Assembly: GCF_017833255.1 (NCBI RefSeq)
Contig: NZ_JAFIBU010000001.1
Location: forward strand, 3,104,501 to 3,168,500
DNA: 64,000 nucleotides
Reading direction: 5' to 3'
Source of the DNA: Paenibacillus sp. PvR098
GTDB lineage: Bacteria; Bacillota; Bacilli; Paenibacillales; NBRC-103111
This document shows positions 1-8,276 of the stretch, in pieces; the first letter of the stretch is position 1, and every line of letters begins with the position of its first letter. The translations under genes were made by a program, and so were the position numbers. The notes beneath the pieces were generated by a model. The model was given only the letters and a program-made list of their open reading frames with translations, had not been told where the DNA came from and did not search any database.

Positions 1-701
1 AGCCGATCGGCAAGCGATCTGCAGTGGCTGATCACATCCTCCTTGAGATCTAGGCCTATAACCCGGAGATCAATCCCTTGCATCACCTTCAAATAATGGT
101 ACATCGCAAACGTTAGATACGATTTGCCGCACCCGAAGTCCACCAGCTGCAGCGTCCTTCCTTTGGGCAGATAGGGCAAGACGTCCGCTATCATCTCCAG
201 AAAACGGTTGATTTGACGGAACTTATCGTATTTCTTCGCCAGTACCTTTCCTTCGGAATTCATGATTCCAAGCTCAATAAGGAACGAAACGGGCTCCCCT
301 TCCTCAATGATATATTTCTTTCTCCGATTATGAGTCATTGCCTCGGCCGTTTGCTTGGTCGGCGGTTTCTTCAGAATGCCGGTCTTGCCTTTTTTGCTGA
401 TCAGCACTTGATAGTCCGCTTCTCCCGTCTGCAGTAGCCCTTGGCGGAATTGCTCAGCGAACAGCTCTACGAGCCTTGCTCCCGCTTCTTCCGGGCGCAA
501 GTTCTCATGAAGCACTTTCTGACCGCAAAAGGAGCTAAACTGGTAGTTCAGTTCACCTTTTAGCTCCACCGGCTTGACCGTTACCTTCGTGCATCCGTTC
601 CCGCTCGGGTCGCGGCGTCGCACTTGGCTGAGCGTCGCTTGAATTAGCGAGCGTTCGCTCAGTAATCGTTTGATTAGTTCAAATAACTCATCCTCTTGCA
701 T
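1..701 (-). CDS. SAM-dependent methyltransferase (3' end outside window)
   Basis: The minus strand is open from an ATG at 701 to the window edge, giving the first 233 residues. A Rossmann SAM-binding motif, DFGCGKSYLTFA, lies near residues 187-198, followed by a stretch ending in an acidic second-strand residue (VIGLDLKED). About 185 residues come before it, including a GELNYQFSSFCGQKVLHENL region that resembles the N-terminal part of roughly 390-residue Bacillales methyltransferases of the Methyltransf_32 type. The target (RNA, protein or small molecule) cannot be told from sequence. The ribosome binding site is weak and distant. The C-terminal part of the catalytic domain is not in the window. 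Confidence 0.8.
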   Translation of the reverse strand, partial: MQEDELFELIKRLLSERSLIQATLSQVRRRDPSGNGCTKVTVKPVELKGELNYQFSSFCGQKVLHENLRPEEAGARLVELFAEQFRQGLLQTGEADYQVLISKKGKTGILKKPPTKQTAEAMTHNRRKKYIIEEGEPVSFLIELGIMNSEGKVLAKKYDKFRQINRFLEMIADVLPYLPKGRTLQLVDFGCGKSYLTFAMYHYLKVMQGIDLRVIGLDLKEDVISHCRSLADR

Positions 702-725
702 GATTAAGTCACAATCCTCGTCCGT

Positions 726-1916
726 TTATTTATTAAAAGTGGGTATGAGGCGAACAATTTTATCGTCGTCGTCCTTCGGGGTCCCGCGGCCGTCACGGTT
801 ATTGGTCAAGATATAGATTGAACCGTCCGGTGCTTCCGTCACCGTGCGGATGCGCCCAAGCTCCCCTTGAAGCAGCCCTTCCGACGAATGTACGCCCTTG
901 CCATCCTCCGTCAGAACCACATGCAGCACTTGCGTGCCGCGAAGATTCGCCGTGAGCAAATGGTTTGTCCAAGGCCCTTGGCTGATGAACGTCATGCCGG
1001 AGGGCGCCCAGGTAACATTACTGCTGTGCAGAATCGGCTTGGTGAGCTTCCCGGGACCTGCTTTGTCCGTATCCTCCGGCTTCGCCTCGGTTTCATCGCC
1101 TTGAATCAACGGCCATCCGTAGTTGGCCCCCGGCTCAATCCGGTTGATCTCATCGTGCGCGGATTGTCCGTGCTCTGAGCTGTACAGCTGCCCCGTAACC
1201 GGATGCCAAGCCAAACCCTGCGGGTTGCGATGACCCAAGCTGTACACCGGCGAATTCGGGAATGGGTTGTCCGCCGGAATGGAGCCATCCGGGTTGATGC
1301 GAAGGATTTTTCCAGCAAGTACGTCATTATCCTGAGCCATGGAAGGACTCGCTGCATCTCCGTTCGTCACATACAGCATTCCGTCCGGACCAAATTTAAC
1401 TCGCCCGCCATCATGAATCCGGTTGCCGGGCAGTCCATCCAGCAGTACCTTATCAAGAGTCGCTTTGCCGCCGCTTTCCTTAATCCGAACGACCCGATTC
1501 AGCGGCTGATTTCCTTGCATATACGTCTGATAGACATACAAATAATGGTTGTCGTTAAACTTCGGATCCAGAGCAAGTCCGAGCAGCCCGGCTTCTCCTT
1601 GGTTGTATAGCTTGTCTTCAAAACGGAACACCGGCTCGGCGACAAGCTTTCCCTTCTCAATCAGCCGCAGATCACCACCTCGCTCGGTAAAGAAGATGCG
1701 CCCATCCGGCGCGAAATCAATCTCCCAGGGAATATCCAACCCGATGGCGACGACTTCCTGCTTATACGGAATCGATGAAGGCGCTGAATCGTTTGGAGCA
1801 GCAGGGCTTTCGTTCCCTGACGATGGCGCGGTTTGTTTAGCCGCCTCACAGCCGCTAAGCGCGAGCATGAAGGCCAAGCCTATTAAAATAACCGAATTTC
1901 GTCCGAACTTATGCAT
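726..1916 (-). CDS. PQQ-dependent sugar dehydrogenase-like lipoprotein (GSDH family)
   Basis: This is a 396-residue secreted lipoprotein. ATG 1916 is chosen because GGGAGG sits 7 nt upstream; an in-frame ATG 13 codons earlier has no such site. The signal peptide ends in the lipobox LALSGC (Cys23), followed by a Ser/Pro/Asn-rich linker. The rest is a GSDH/sorbosone dehydrogenase six-bladed propeller with family landmarks HDGGRVKFGPDGMLYVTNGD, SLGHRNPQGLAWHP and the late EHG...DEINRIEPGANYGWP stretch. Family members oxidise aldoses or aldehydes outside the membrane using PQQ. No pqq biosynthesis gene is present here, so the cofactor would come from elsewhere, or the protein may be a propeller without that activity. 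It is transcribed away from dps behind a terminator. Confidence 0.85.
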   Translation of the reverse strand: MHKFGRNSVILIGLAFMLALSGCEAAKQTAPSSGNESPAAPNDSAPSSIPYKQEVVAIGLDIPWEIDFAPDGRIFFTERGGDLRLIEKGKLVAEPVFRFEDKLYNQGEAGLLGLALDPKFNDNHYLYVYQTYMQGNQPLNRVVRIKESGGKATLDKVLLDGLPGNRIHDGGRVKFGPDGMLYVTNGDAASPSMAQDNDVLAGKILRINPDGSIPADNPFPNSPVYSLGHRNPQGLAWHPVTGQLYSSEHGQSAHDEINRIEPGANYGWPLIQGDETEAKPEDTDKAGPGKLTKPILHSSNVTWAPSGMTFISQGPWTNHLLTANLRGTQVLHVVLTEDGKGVHSSEGLLQGELGRIRTVTEAPDGSIYILTNNRDGRGTPKDDDDKIVRLIPTFNK

Positions 1917-1960
1917 TCCCATTCCTCCCATCCCTTTTGTTTCCATTATACCCAAACGAA

Positions 1961-2007
1961 ACGTAAAAAAGCGAACCCGTCTGTCTTACAGAAGGTTCGC
2001 TTTACGT
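1961..2007 (-). terminator. Terminator of dps
   Basis: Perfect 10-bp arms AAAGCGAACC (1968-1977) and GGTTCGCTTT (1994-2003). On the minus strand the second arm runs into a T-run, about 20 nt after the dps stop. Confidence 0.85.
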
Positions 2008-2025
2008 TCGCATTGCTTTACTGCC

Positions 2026-2466
2026 TTATTTGCCCAAGAACGATTCCAGCATCCACGTATGCTTCTCCAGCGAGCTGTGAATAGCGAGCAGCATATCGCC
2101 TGTCGTTTCGTCATCTGCCGCCTCGGCAATCGCCATTCCTTCCTTCAGCTCCGCAGCCAGCGTGCCGAAGTCATTCGCGATAGCACGCACCATCTGCTCC
2201 GCATTCTCGCTGCCCGATGCCTCATGAATCGTTGCCAGATTCAAAATTTCACGCATCGTAGCTACCGGCTGGCCCTTGAGCGCAAGCAGACGCTCGGCCA
2301 GATTATCCACATGCAGTGCGGCTTCGTTATACAGCTCCTCAAACTTTAAGTGCAGCGTGAAAAATTGAGGTCCTTTAACGTTCCAGTGGTAGTTGTGCAA
2401 CTTGATAAACAGCAAGCTCCAGTTGGCGATTTGCGTGTTAATTACTTCGTTTAAGTTTTTGGACAT
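2026..2466 (-). CDS. dps: Dps-family ferritin-like DNA-protection protein
   Basis: 146 residues, normal length for Dps. The chosen ATG (2466) follows GAGGAGG by 8 nt; the longer in-frame start has no ribosome site. Ferroxidase ligands of the Listeria/Bacillus type are all present: His27 and His39 (HNYHWNVKGPQFFTLHLKFE), Asp54 and Glu58 (HVDNLAERLL). The protein should form a 12-subunit cage that oxidises ferrous iron, with hydrogen peroxide as oxidant, and shields DNA in stress or stationary phase. It is monocistronic. A possible sigma-A promoter (TTGACC-17-TACGAA) lies upstream, but I see no clear PerR box. Confidence 0.93.
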   Translation of the reverse strand: MSKNLNEVINTQIANWSLLFIKLHNYHWNVKGPQFFTLHLKFEELYNEAALHVDNLAERLLALKGQPVATMREILNLATIHEASGSENAEQMVRAIANDFGTLAAELKEGMAIAEAADDETTGDMLLAIHSSLEKHTWMLESFLGK

Positions 2467-2811
2467 ATGGTGTTCCTCCTCAAATGAATTCAATTTCGCA
2501 AGTATTGGGCCTACTCACGACGAGTGCTTCGTATTATCTTGTGCGGAATACCGCCCGTTCATGTAGCAGGCTCAGTATACGCTTATAACGATTCGTAGCC
2601 TTGCTTACATAGGCGGTCAAGATCCGTCTTCCGTTCAATAACGGATTACGTGATAGTTCCTCATTATTTATCAATTTCGCTGAGAAACCTTCATTTCCTG
2701 CCAAATAAATGAAAAACTATATGTATTTTAGCTGTAGTTTGAAATCCGTTCCTTTAGTTGTTCCGCCAAGGTTTTTGTCCCGACGGGCAGTTCATGTTCC
2801 GGCACGCTGGA
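2467..2811. other. 345-bp intergenic stretch upstream of dps
   Basis: This gap separates the dps start from the stop of the kinase gene. I see no convincing coding sequence. It must carry the dps promoter; TTGACC-17-TACGAA on the minus strand is the best match and is weak. No strong terminator for the kinase unit is visible. Confidence 0.4.
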
Positions 2812-3492
2812 CTATGAGCTGTCTTTTTTCCACTTCCGATACCCAACCCGGACGGTATTCAAGAGAAACTCCGGGATCGGCAGTCGATGGAGCATAGGTA
2901 TGTAAAATATATCATACGCTCTTTTCAAATCATTCCACATGTAACAAGGCTCGGGATTCAAAAAATCTGAGACATCCACTACAATACCTCGGCCATCTTT
3001 CATCATGACATTCTTGCCGTGAACATCGTGCGGATGGAGTCCCTTTCGCACGGCATACGCCAAAGCTTCGTCGATGTCTTCAATCACCTGCCGCGGAATC
3101 GGGATGCCTCGGCGGACGCAATCGTATAGCGTAACGCCGGTCAGTCGACGAAGCACCAGGTAGACATTCCCCACGTGAAGGCATTCGGAGAAAGCAGGAT
3201 GTTTTCCAAGACGCCTATACACCTCGGCTTCTTCTTCAAGGCCTTCACGGCCCGGCGCATACACCTTCACTACGCGGTCCGGAAAAGAAGGGTGCGCAAA
3301 TACACCGGCATAATTCCCAGATCCCACCAGTCGCCACGGCTTCGGGTTTCTGTGCACGATGACCGGATTATGCGGTTGTTCACTGAAAATTTTCAGACCG
3401 GGCAGAAGCTCCGTTTCGATGAGTTCGACACATCGCTGCAGCTCCAGGGAAGCTTCTTCCTCTTCCGAATGTTTCGCTAAATTATCCGCCAT
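2812..3492 (-). CDS. Small Ser/Thr-type protein kinase-like protein
   Basis: 226 residues with a compact kinase fold. Visible parts are a glycine-rich loop GSGNYAGVF (57-65), a candidate ATP-binding Lys76 (RVVKVYA), the catalytic loop HPHDVHGKNVMM with Asp156 and Asn161, and a metal-binding segment VVDVSDF (Asp173). The C-lobe is very short, as in RIO/aminoglycoside-kinase-like proteins, and there is no membrane segment or PASTA domain. The substrate is unknown. The start overlaps the stop of the upstream SMP-30 gene by 11 bp, so translational coupling is likely. The family is seen in Bacillales as uncharacterised protein kinase family proteins. Confidence 0.75.
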   Translation of the reverse strand: MADNLAKHSEEEEASLELQRCVELIETELLPGLKIFSEQPHNPVIVHRNPKPWRLVGSGNYAGVFAHPSFPDRVVKVYAPGREGLEEEAEVYRRLGKHPAFSECLHVGNVYLVLRRLTGVTLYDCVRRGIPIPRQVIEDIDEALAYAVRKGLHPHDVHGKNVMMKDGRGIVVDVSDFLNPEPCYMWNDLKRAYDIFYIPMLHRLPIPEFLLNTVRVGYRKWKKDSS

Positions 3493-4369
3493 AGAAGAAT
3501 GTTGGTCTTCCTTTCACTCCAGGTTTTATGCGAAACAACCCTCCGGCGTAAGGTTGTTCGGCCAGTTGTTCCTCCGTGAGTCCCGTACGCGCCGTTGTGA
3601 TGTACAACTCATCATAATGCTCGCCTCCGAATGTGCAGGAGGTGACCCTTGCGGCAGGTAAACGGACGAAACCGATCTTCTCCCCGGTCTGCGGATTCCA
3701 TCGGGAGACCTGCCATCCCTCCCAATGCGCTACCCACAGCATGCCTTCCTCATCAACCGTCATCCCGTCGGGATAGCCTTGGTCTTCCGGAATCCTAACC
3801 ACCGTGCGGCAGTTTGAGATAGCGCCGGAAGCGGAAGAATAATCGTAAGCGACAACGCGCTTCGTCGGAGTATCAATATAATACATGGTTCGACCGTCCG
3901 TACTCCATCCTAGCCCATTGGATATCGTGACGCCTTCTACCACTTTCCGGAGGGTGCCGTTGGTTTCCAAACAGTACAACGCTCCAGTCGGCTCCTCATC
4001 CTGCATATTCATCGTTCCCACCCAGAACCGCCCAGCCTCGTCGCATTTGCCATCGTTGAACCGGTTACTTTCCACGCCTTCCTCGGGTTCGATTAATTTG
4101 GTCAGACGTTCCGTCTTCAAGTCCAGCGTGTGTAAGCCGTGCTCCAGCGCTAGAATCAGCCCGCCCCCCGCTCGTGGTACTGCCGTGCCCACCATTTGAT
4201 CCAGCTGAATGGTTCGGTTTGAGCCTGCAGCCGGGTTATAGTAATGGACCCGCTTCCCTTCAATATCGACCCATAGGAGTAAGCCGCTGCGATGGTCCCA
4301 TGAAGGGCCTTCGCCGAGCGTTGCCTTCCCGTCCCATACTAGCTCTGCCGTGTGCTGTATTTGTTCCAT
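3482..4369 (-). CDS. SMP-30/gluconolactonase/regucalcin family lactonase
   Basis: 295 residues. ATG 4369 is preceded by AAGGAGG at 8 nt. The protein is a six-bladed propeller with the N-terminal LGEGPSWD motif (metal-binding Glu), the ESNRFNDGKCDEAGRFWVGT block, the SNGLGWS block and YPDGMTVDEEGMLWVAHW, which carry the metal ligands Glu, Asn, Asn and Asp of the family. Relatives hydrolyse sugar acid lactones such as gluconolactone using a divalent metal in the cytoplasm. It is first in a two-gene unit with the overlapping kinase. A link with the sugar dehydrogenase at 726-1916 (lactone producer) is possible but only by proximity. Confidence 0.85.
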   Translation of the reverse strand: MEQIQHTAELVWDGKATLGEGPSWDHRSGLLLWVDIEGKRVHYYNPAAGSNRTIQLDQMVGTAVPRAGGGLILALEHGLHTLDLKTERLTKLIEPEEGVESNRFNDGKCDEAGRFWVGTMNMQDEEPTGALYCLETNGTLRKVVEGVTISNGLGWSTDGRTMYYIDTPTKRVVAYDYSSASGAISNCRTVVRIPEDQGYPDGMTVDEEGMLWVAHWEGWQVSRWNPQTGEKIGFVRLPAARVTSCTFGGEHYDELYITTARTGLTEEQLAEQPYAGGLFRIKPGVKGRPTFFYGG

Positions 4370-4570
4370 GGCCAACGCCTCCTTGTATGATCGTGCCGCG
4401 GAAACATACCATTTACTCCCATTGTAGCACAGAATCATCCGGAAAAGCGACGAAGCAAGCCATCCCTGCTGAGCTTACCCAGGCCATCTTGTGGAGAACG
4501 AAATCATGGCTGCACGCGGTCTTGATCTTGTTTAACCACAAACTGGACCAGCGTATCTGCCCCAATATAA

Positions 4571-4597
4571 GAAAAAGCCGGGCTTATCCCCGGCTTC
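4571..4597 (-). terminator. Terminator of the 88-residue gene
   Basis: Stem AAGCCGGG (4575-4582) / CCCGGCTT (4589-4596), followed by T5 on the minus strand, directly after the stop at 4604. Confidence 0.85.
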
Positions 4598-4603
4598 GCC
4601 ATA

Positions 4604-4870
4604 TTATTCTTCCATCGGCTTCAAACTGTGCAAATCTGCTTCATCCTCGGACAACATATCGGCGGCCAGCTGCACCGGCTCCTGATTGTGGCTCAACGAC
4701 GCTTGTTCGATCGACCGGTGCGCCCTCTCTACGGCCGCTTCGGCCTGCTCGATCATCTGCTCGGACGGATGAGACTCGGCCTGCTTAACGGCATTGTGCG
4801 CCTTCTCCACCGAGTTTTGCGCTTGTGAAATCGGATTTTGCGACTGCAAGCTGGAATCGTAACGTGACAT
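4604..4870 (-). CDS. Small hydrophilic helical protein of unknown function
   Basis: 88 residues, not recognised. AAGGAGG lies 9 nt before the ATG and a terminator follows the stop, so it is a complete monocistronic gene. The sequence is rich in Gln, Glu, Ala and Ser, with loosely repeated helical units (SQAQNSVEKAHNAVKQAES, EQAEAAVERAHRSIEQAS) typical of a coiled coil or an amphipathic helix bundle. There is no signal peptide, membrane segment or cysteine. Abundant small spore or stress proteins of Bacillales can look like this, but nothing here proves that role. Confidence 0.7.
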   Translation of the reverse strand: MSRYDSSLQSQNPISQAQNSVEKAHNAVKQAESHPSEQMIEQAEAAVERAHRSIEQASLSHNQEPVQLAADMLSEDEADLHSLKPMEE

Positions 4871-5001
4871 TCGCGGAATCCTCCTTTCCCCTCAGTTCAC
4901 CTGCAACCGAAAAGTAAGCAACGGTCACAACGGATCGCTGTTAATGTGGGAAGAAACGGGGAATTTTATGCGAACAAAGAACTTGCTTCACTCCTTCCAA
5001 A

Positions 5002-6111
5002 TTACTTGGAAGTTACCCCTGGGTTCAGCCCTTCGGACTCAATACGAAGGGTCTTGGGATTTGCCTCCATATGGATGATACGGCTCACCACATAGCTCGC
5101 GTCCTCTCCCACGCCGCCGATCAGTGCCGACCCCCGCGTGTGCTGCCAAGGAAGCCCTAGAAAGCAAAGTCCCGTAACCGGACTGACGCCCCGATCATGG
5201 AGAGGTCGGCCGCTGCTATCTAATGCTCCTGGTATCGCAAGCCAACTGTAATCGGATGAAAACCCTGTTGCCCAAACGACATTAGATACACGAACATCGG
5301 TGTGATCCGCAAAACAGATGGAATCACCGCTGATGCCGACCGTTCTCGGCTTTGTGGTTACGCTGCCCTTTCTCACGAGCTTCCGCAGCTCCATACCGAA
5401 AACCGGGTCTTTTTGCCTGCGGAACCAAGAGCCAATGACCGTTCGCCGATGCGCCTGCAGCATGCCCAGCTTTTTCAACCACCCGAAGATGCTGCGTCCC
5501 GCAAACTGCAGGGGAAGGAACTTGATCCGGTGACCTACGGACAAATAAACATCTCGGCTGTCCGCCAATTCAACTGCAATTTGCGCACCCGAATTCCCGG
5601 CTCCCACGATCAGCACAGGCCCTTTGCGAAGTTGTGCGGGGTTAGTGTAAGCCGAAGTATGCAGTTGAATGATATCCGTAGGCAGCTTCTCGGCAAATGC
5701 CGGAATGATCGGCTTCTGAAAAGGTCCCGTCGATACGATCACCGACTTGGTCGAGAAGAGGCCTCGATTCGTCTGGACCGTGTAACGATCCCCCGTCTTT
5801 TTAAGTTCTTGCACCTGCATCGTAAGTAGGACCGGAAGCAAAAAAGCATTGGCATAAGCCTGCAAATAATCGGCAATTTCATCTTTGGTCGGATATCCGT
5901 TGGGGTCCCCTTGCAGAGGCAGCCCCGGCAGCGAGCTGTACCAGCGCGGGGTGAACAGCGTAAGCGAATCATACCGGCTTCTCCAAGAGCCTCCGATTTC
6001 ATCTCCTTGTTCCAAACAGACAAAGGAAAGACCTTGTTTCTTTAAGTAATACGCTGCGGCGAGTCCAGCTTGACCCGCCCCGATCACAATGACATCAAAT
6101 TCGCTGCTCAT
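5002..6111 (-). CDS. czcO: CzcO-like flavin-containing monooxygenase
   Basis: 369 residues. An N-terminal FAD-binding motif VIVIGAGQAGLAAAYYL (8-24) is followed by the GGSWRSRYDSLTLFTP block and a second, NADPH-binding Rossmann motif, VLIVGAGNSGAQIAVELA. The near-C-terminal VVWATGFSSDYSW block is typical of flavoprotein monooxygenases of the CzcO/TrkA-like group. It lies 20 bp downstream of czcD in the same direction. The family was named for exactly this association with a cation diffusion facilitator, but the substrate and any direct role in metal resistance are unknown. Confidence 0.88.
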   Translation of the reverse strand: MSSEFDVIVIGAGQAGLAAAYYLKKQGLSFVCLEQGDEIGGSWRSRYDSLTLFTPRWYSSLPGLPLQGDPNGYPTKDEIADYLQAYANAFLLPVLLTMQVQELKKTGDRYTVQTNRGLFSTKSVIVSTGPFQKPIIPAFAEKLPTDIIQLHTSAYTNPAQLRKGPVLIVGAGNSGAQIAVELADSRDVYLSVGHRIKFLPLQFAGRSIFGWLKKLGMLQAHRRTVIGSWFRRQKDPVFGMELRKLVRKGSVTTKPRTVGISGDSICFADHTDVRVSNVVWATGFSSDYSWLAIPGALDSSGRPLHDRGVSPVTGLCFLGLPWQHTRGSALIGGVGEDASYVVSRIIHMEANPKTLRIESEGLNPGVTSK

Positions 6112-6131
6112 TCCCGCTCACTTCCCCTTGT

Positions 6132-7091
6132 CTATACTTTCATCTCCTCATGGTTAATCCCGGAAGCTTCCACTTGTATCGTCGCATGATGAATTTTAAA
6201 TTTGCTTTCAATGAGGTGTATGGCGTTTTGTAAAATGTGCTGGCTGTCCAGCCCGTCCTCAATCCGTAGATGGCAGCTCAGCGAATCCAGCCCAGAGGTG
6301 ATGGTCCAAATGTGCAGGTCGTGCACGTCGATTACACCCTCAATGCTCTCTAAGGCCTTCTGGACCTCCAGCGAATTGAGACGAACAGGAGCACCCTCCA
6401 TCAGAATATGGATCGCATGCCGAATGACACCCCAAGCGCTCTTCAATATCAGCAGCGCCACCAATACGCTGATGATGGGGTCGGCTATGTACCAGCCGAA
6501 CAACAGCATGACCAGTCCGGCGGCCATGGCGCCTACGGAGCCCAAAGCATCTCCGATGACGTGCAGGTACGCGCTTCGCAGATTGACGTTGTTGTGAACG
6601 TCGCCCTTGCGCATCAGGGCCCAGGCACTCAGCAAGTTGGCGATCAAGCCCACAGAGGCGATCAGCATCATCGATCCGCTGGCTACTTCAGGAGGAGCGA
6701 AGAATCGGCCATACGCCTCTTGTATAATAAAGCCGGCAATCACGAACAAGGTGACACCATTGAACAGCGCCGCAAGAATTTCAAACCGGTAAAATCCATA
6801 GGTTTTGCCGGAGGTGGCCGGCCGCGCTGCAAAGCTGATCGCGATCAGGCTGAGAAGCAGCGAGCCTGCATCGCTCAGCATATGCCCGGCGTCAGAGAGC
6901 AGTGCGAGGCTTCCCGTCACCAGTCCCCCGAAAAACTCGAGCAGCATAATGCTCGCAGTGATGCTCAAGGCAATGGTTAGCCCCTTCTTGTTGCCTTCCC
7001 GCGCAGGATCATGATGATGGTGATGACCGTGGTGGTCATGATGGTCGTGTTGGTGTCCATGGTGATGTTGATGACCGAATGATTGAGACAA
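6132..7091 (-). CDS. czcD: Cation diffusion facilitator (Zn/Cd/Co efflux), CzcD type
   Basis: 319 residues. TTG 7091 is chosen because AGGGGG lies 8 nt upstream; the longer in-frame TTG at 7115 is less well placed. The N-terminus is a His-rich metal-binding tail (residues 7-28, more than ten His). Six membrane segments follow, with the HMLSDAGSLL motif in TM2 and HVIGDALGSVGA in TM5, the paired His/Asp metal site of CDF proteins. The cytoplasmic C-terminal domain contains DVHDLHIWTITSG. It exports divalent metal in exchange for protons. It is co-transcribed with czcO, with a perfect TATAAT (7132-7137 on the minus strand) and an ArsR/SmtB-like operator upstream. Confidence 0.93.
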   Translation of the reverse strand: MSQSFGHQHHHGHQHDHHDHHGHHHHHDPAREGNKKGLTIALSITASIMLLEFFGGLVTGSLALLSDAGHMLSDAGSLLLSLIAISFAARPATSGKTYGFYRFEILAALFNGVTLFVIAGFIIQEAYGRFFAPPEVASGSMMLIASVGLIANLLSAWALMRKGDVHNNVNLRSAYLHVIGDALGSVGAMAAGLVMLLFGWYIADPIISVLVALLILKSAWGVIRHAIHILMEGAPVRLNSLEVQKALESIEGVIDVHDLHIWTITSGLDSLSCHLRIEDGLDSQHILQNAIHLIESKFKIHHATIQVEASGINHEEMKV

Positions 7092-7166
7092 GATGCATTC
7101 CCCCTGACTGCACAAATCTATATGTTCCGTTATTATATGCCGTGATCATTTATTTGTTTTACTCAT

Positions 7167-7186
7167 ATATGAGCAACTATTCATAT
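7167..7186. promoter_or_regulatory. ArsR/SmtB-like metal-responsive operator of czcD
   Basis: ATATGA-N8-TCATAT is a perfect inverted repeat whose core, ATGAGCAACTATTCAT, closely follows the SmtB/CzrA-type half sites (TGAACA...TTCA). A second palindrome, CTCATATATGAG (7162-7173), overlaps it. The element lies just upstream of the -35 region of the czcD promoter. No ArsR-family gene is in the window. Confidence 0.6.
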
Positions 7187-7268
7187 GTTAATTATGGATC
7201 TGCCTGTTGAATTTGTCAATGCATGATTTCGCGCCTTGTAGAGAACCCTAGCGGCAGGCACGAAACCA

Positions 7269-8114
7269 TCAAAACAAATCCAACTGCTGAGGAGCGAACG
7301 GCTTCGTCGGCTGACCGAGGAGCTTCATCATCTGGGACGCATTGTGAGCCGCATCTCCGCCTGAATTATTATTGAAGATAATACATAGCTCAGCCGTTTG
7401 CTCCTGCAGTTGCTCCACATGTTCTTTCCATTCCAGCAGCTCCGCCTCATTATATCGATACAAGTAACGTACCTCGCGCCAATTGGGGCTTCCCCCTTGG
7501 TTCCAGCCTTCCCTATTCCGGCCATGCATCCGCACAATCGTGAGTTTCGGATCGGTAGGATGCAGCACGATCGGAACCGATCCGATCCCCGCCTGCGGTT
7601 CGTCGCAGATACTGTGGATCCAGCCTCCTTGCTCCATGAACGCCAGCGTCTTCTCCTTCATTTCCTCGTGAAACCAGCTTTGATGACGGAATTCCAATGC
7701 GACGGGCAGGTCGCCCATCCGCTTTTTGGCTTCCCGAAGCTGCTCCACATGGATCCGTGTACAGTCAAACCATGGCGGGTACTGGAACAGCACCGCTTTC
7801 AGCTTTCCCGCTTCTTTCACAGGACGGATCGAATCGCAGAACGCTTCGAACATTGTCTTCGGATCAGAGAACGGGTTGGGCCCTCGAAGATGGCCGGTCA
7901 TCCCTTGGTAGGCCTTAATGATGAATGAAAAATCAGACGGGGTATCGCTTACCCACCGTTCATAGTTGCTTTCCGGCTGCACGGCATAAAAGGAGCTGTC
8001 CACCTCCACAACGGTAAAATAACGGCTATACACCTTCATTTTATCTCGCGCCCCAACGCCCCGCTCGTAGAGCTCGTCATGATCGCCCCAGCCGGCAAGT
8101 CCAATTCGAATCAT
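7269..8114 (-). CDS. DUF72 family protein (YecE/YunF-like TIM barrel)
   Basis: 281 residues. ATG 8114 follows GGGGGTGAG; the longer frame upstream has no ribosome site and unlikely composition. The start IRIGLAGWGDHDELY, the block YSRYFTVVEVDSSFYAVQPESNYERWVSDTP, FQYPPWFDCT, ALEFRHQSWF and the ending IIFNNNSGGDAAHNASQM are landmarks of DUF72. The family has a TIM-barrel fold and no settled biochemical role. It is transcribed divergently from the EcsC-family gene with about 160 bp between the starts. Confidence 0.9.
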   Translation of the reverse strand: MIRIGLAGWGDHDELYERGVGARDKMKVYSRYFTVVEVDSSFYAVQPESNYERWVSDTPSDFSFIIKAYQGMTGHLRGPNPFSDPKTMFEAFCDSIRPVKEAGKLKAVLFQYPPWFDCTRIHVEQLREAKKRMGDLPVALEFRHQSWFHEEMKEKTLAFMEQGGWIHSICDEPQAGIGSVPIVLHPTDPKLTIVRMHGRNREGWNQGGSPNWREVRYLYRYNEAELLEWKEHVEQLQEQTAELCIIFNNNSGGDAAHNASQMMKLLGQPTKPFAPQQLDLF

Positions 8115-8276
8115 TAGCTCACCCCCATACCATTCATTTCCATTGTAGCTTGAGCCGGCCCCGGTCTCAAGTTTCCAAAGCATGAGAAACGCTTCGGACG
8201 CGCAAGTCCATTTCAACACTTTTGCACCCAATCGAAGCGTTTTCCGTATATTCCATGTAGAGGAGCTGATGGAATC

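Noticed and set aside
1549-2349. 266-codon plus-strand frame across the sugar dehydrogenase and dps
   Set aside because: Runs through two well-supported minus-strand genes and a terminator; composition is that of a shadow frame.
4994-5012. Terminator of czcO at CTTCCAA/TTGGAAG
   Set aside because: The hairpin overlaps the stop codon and has no T-run on the minus strand.
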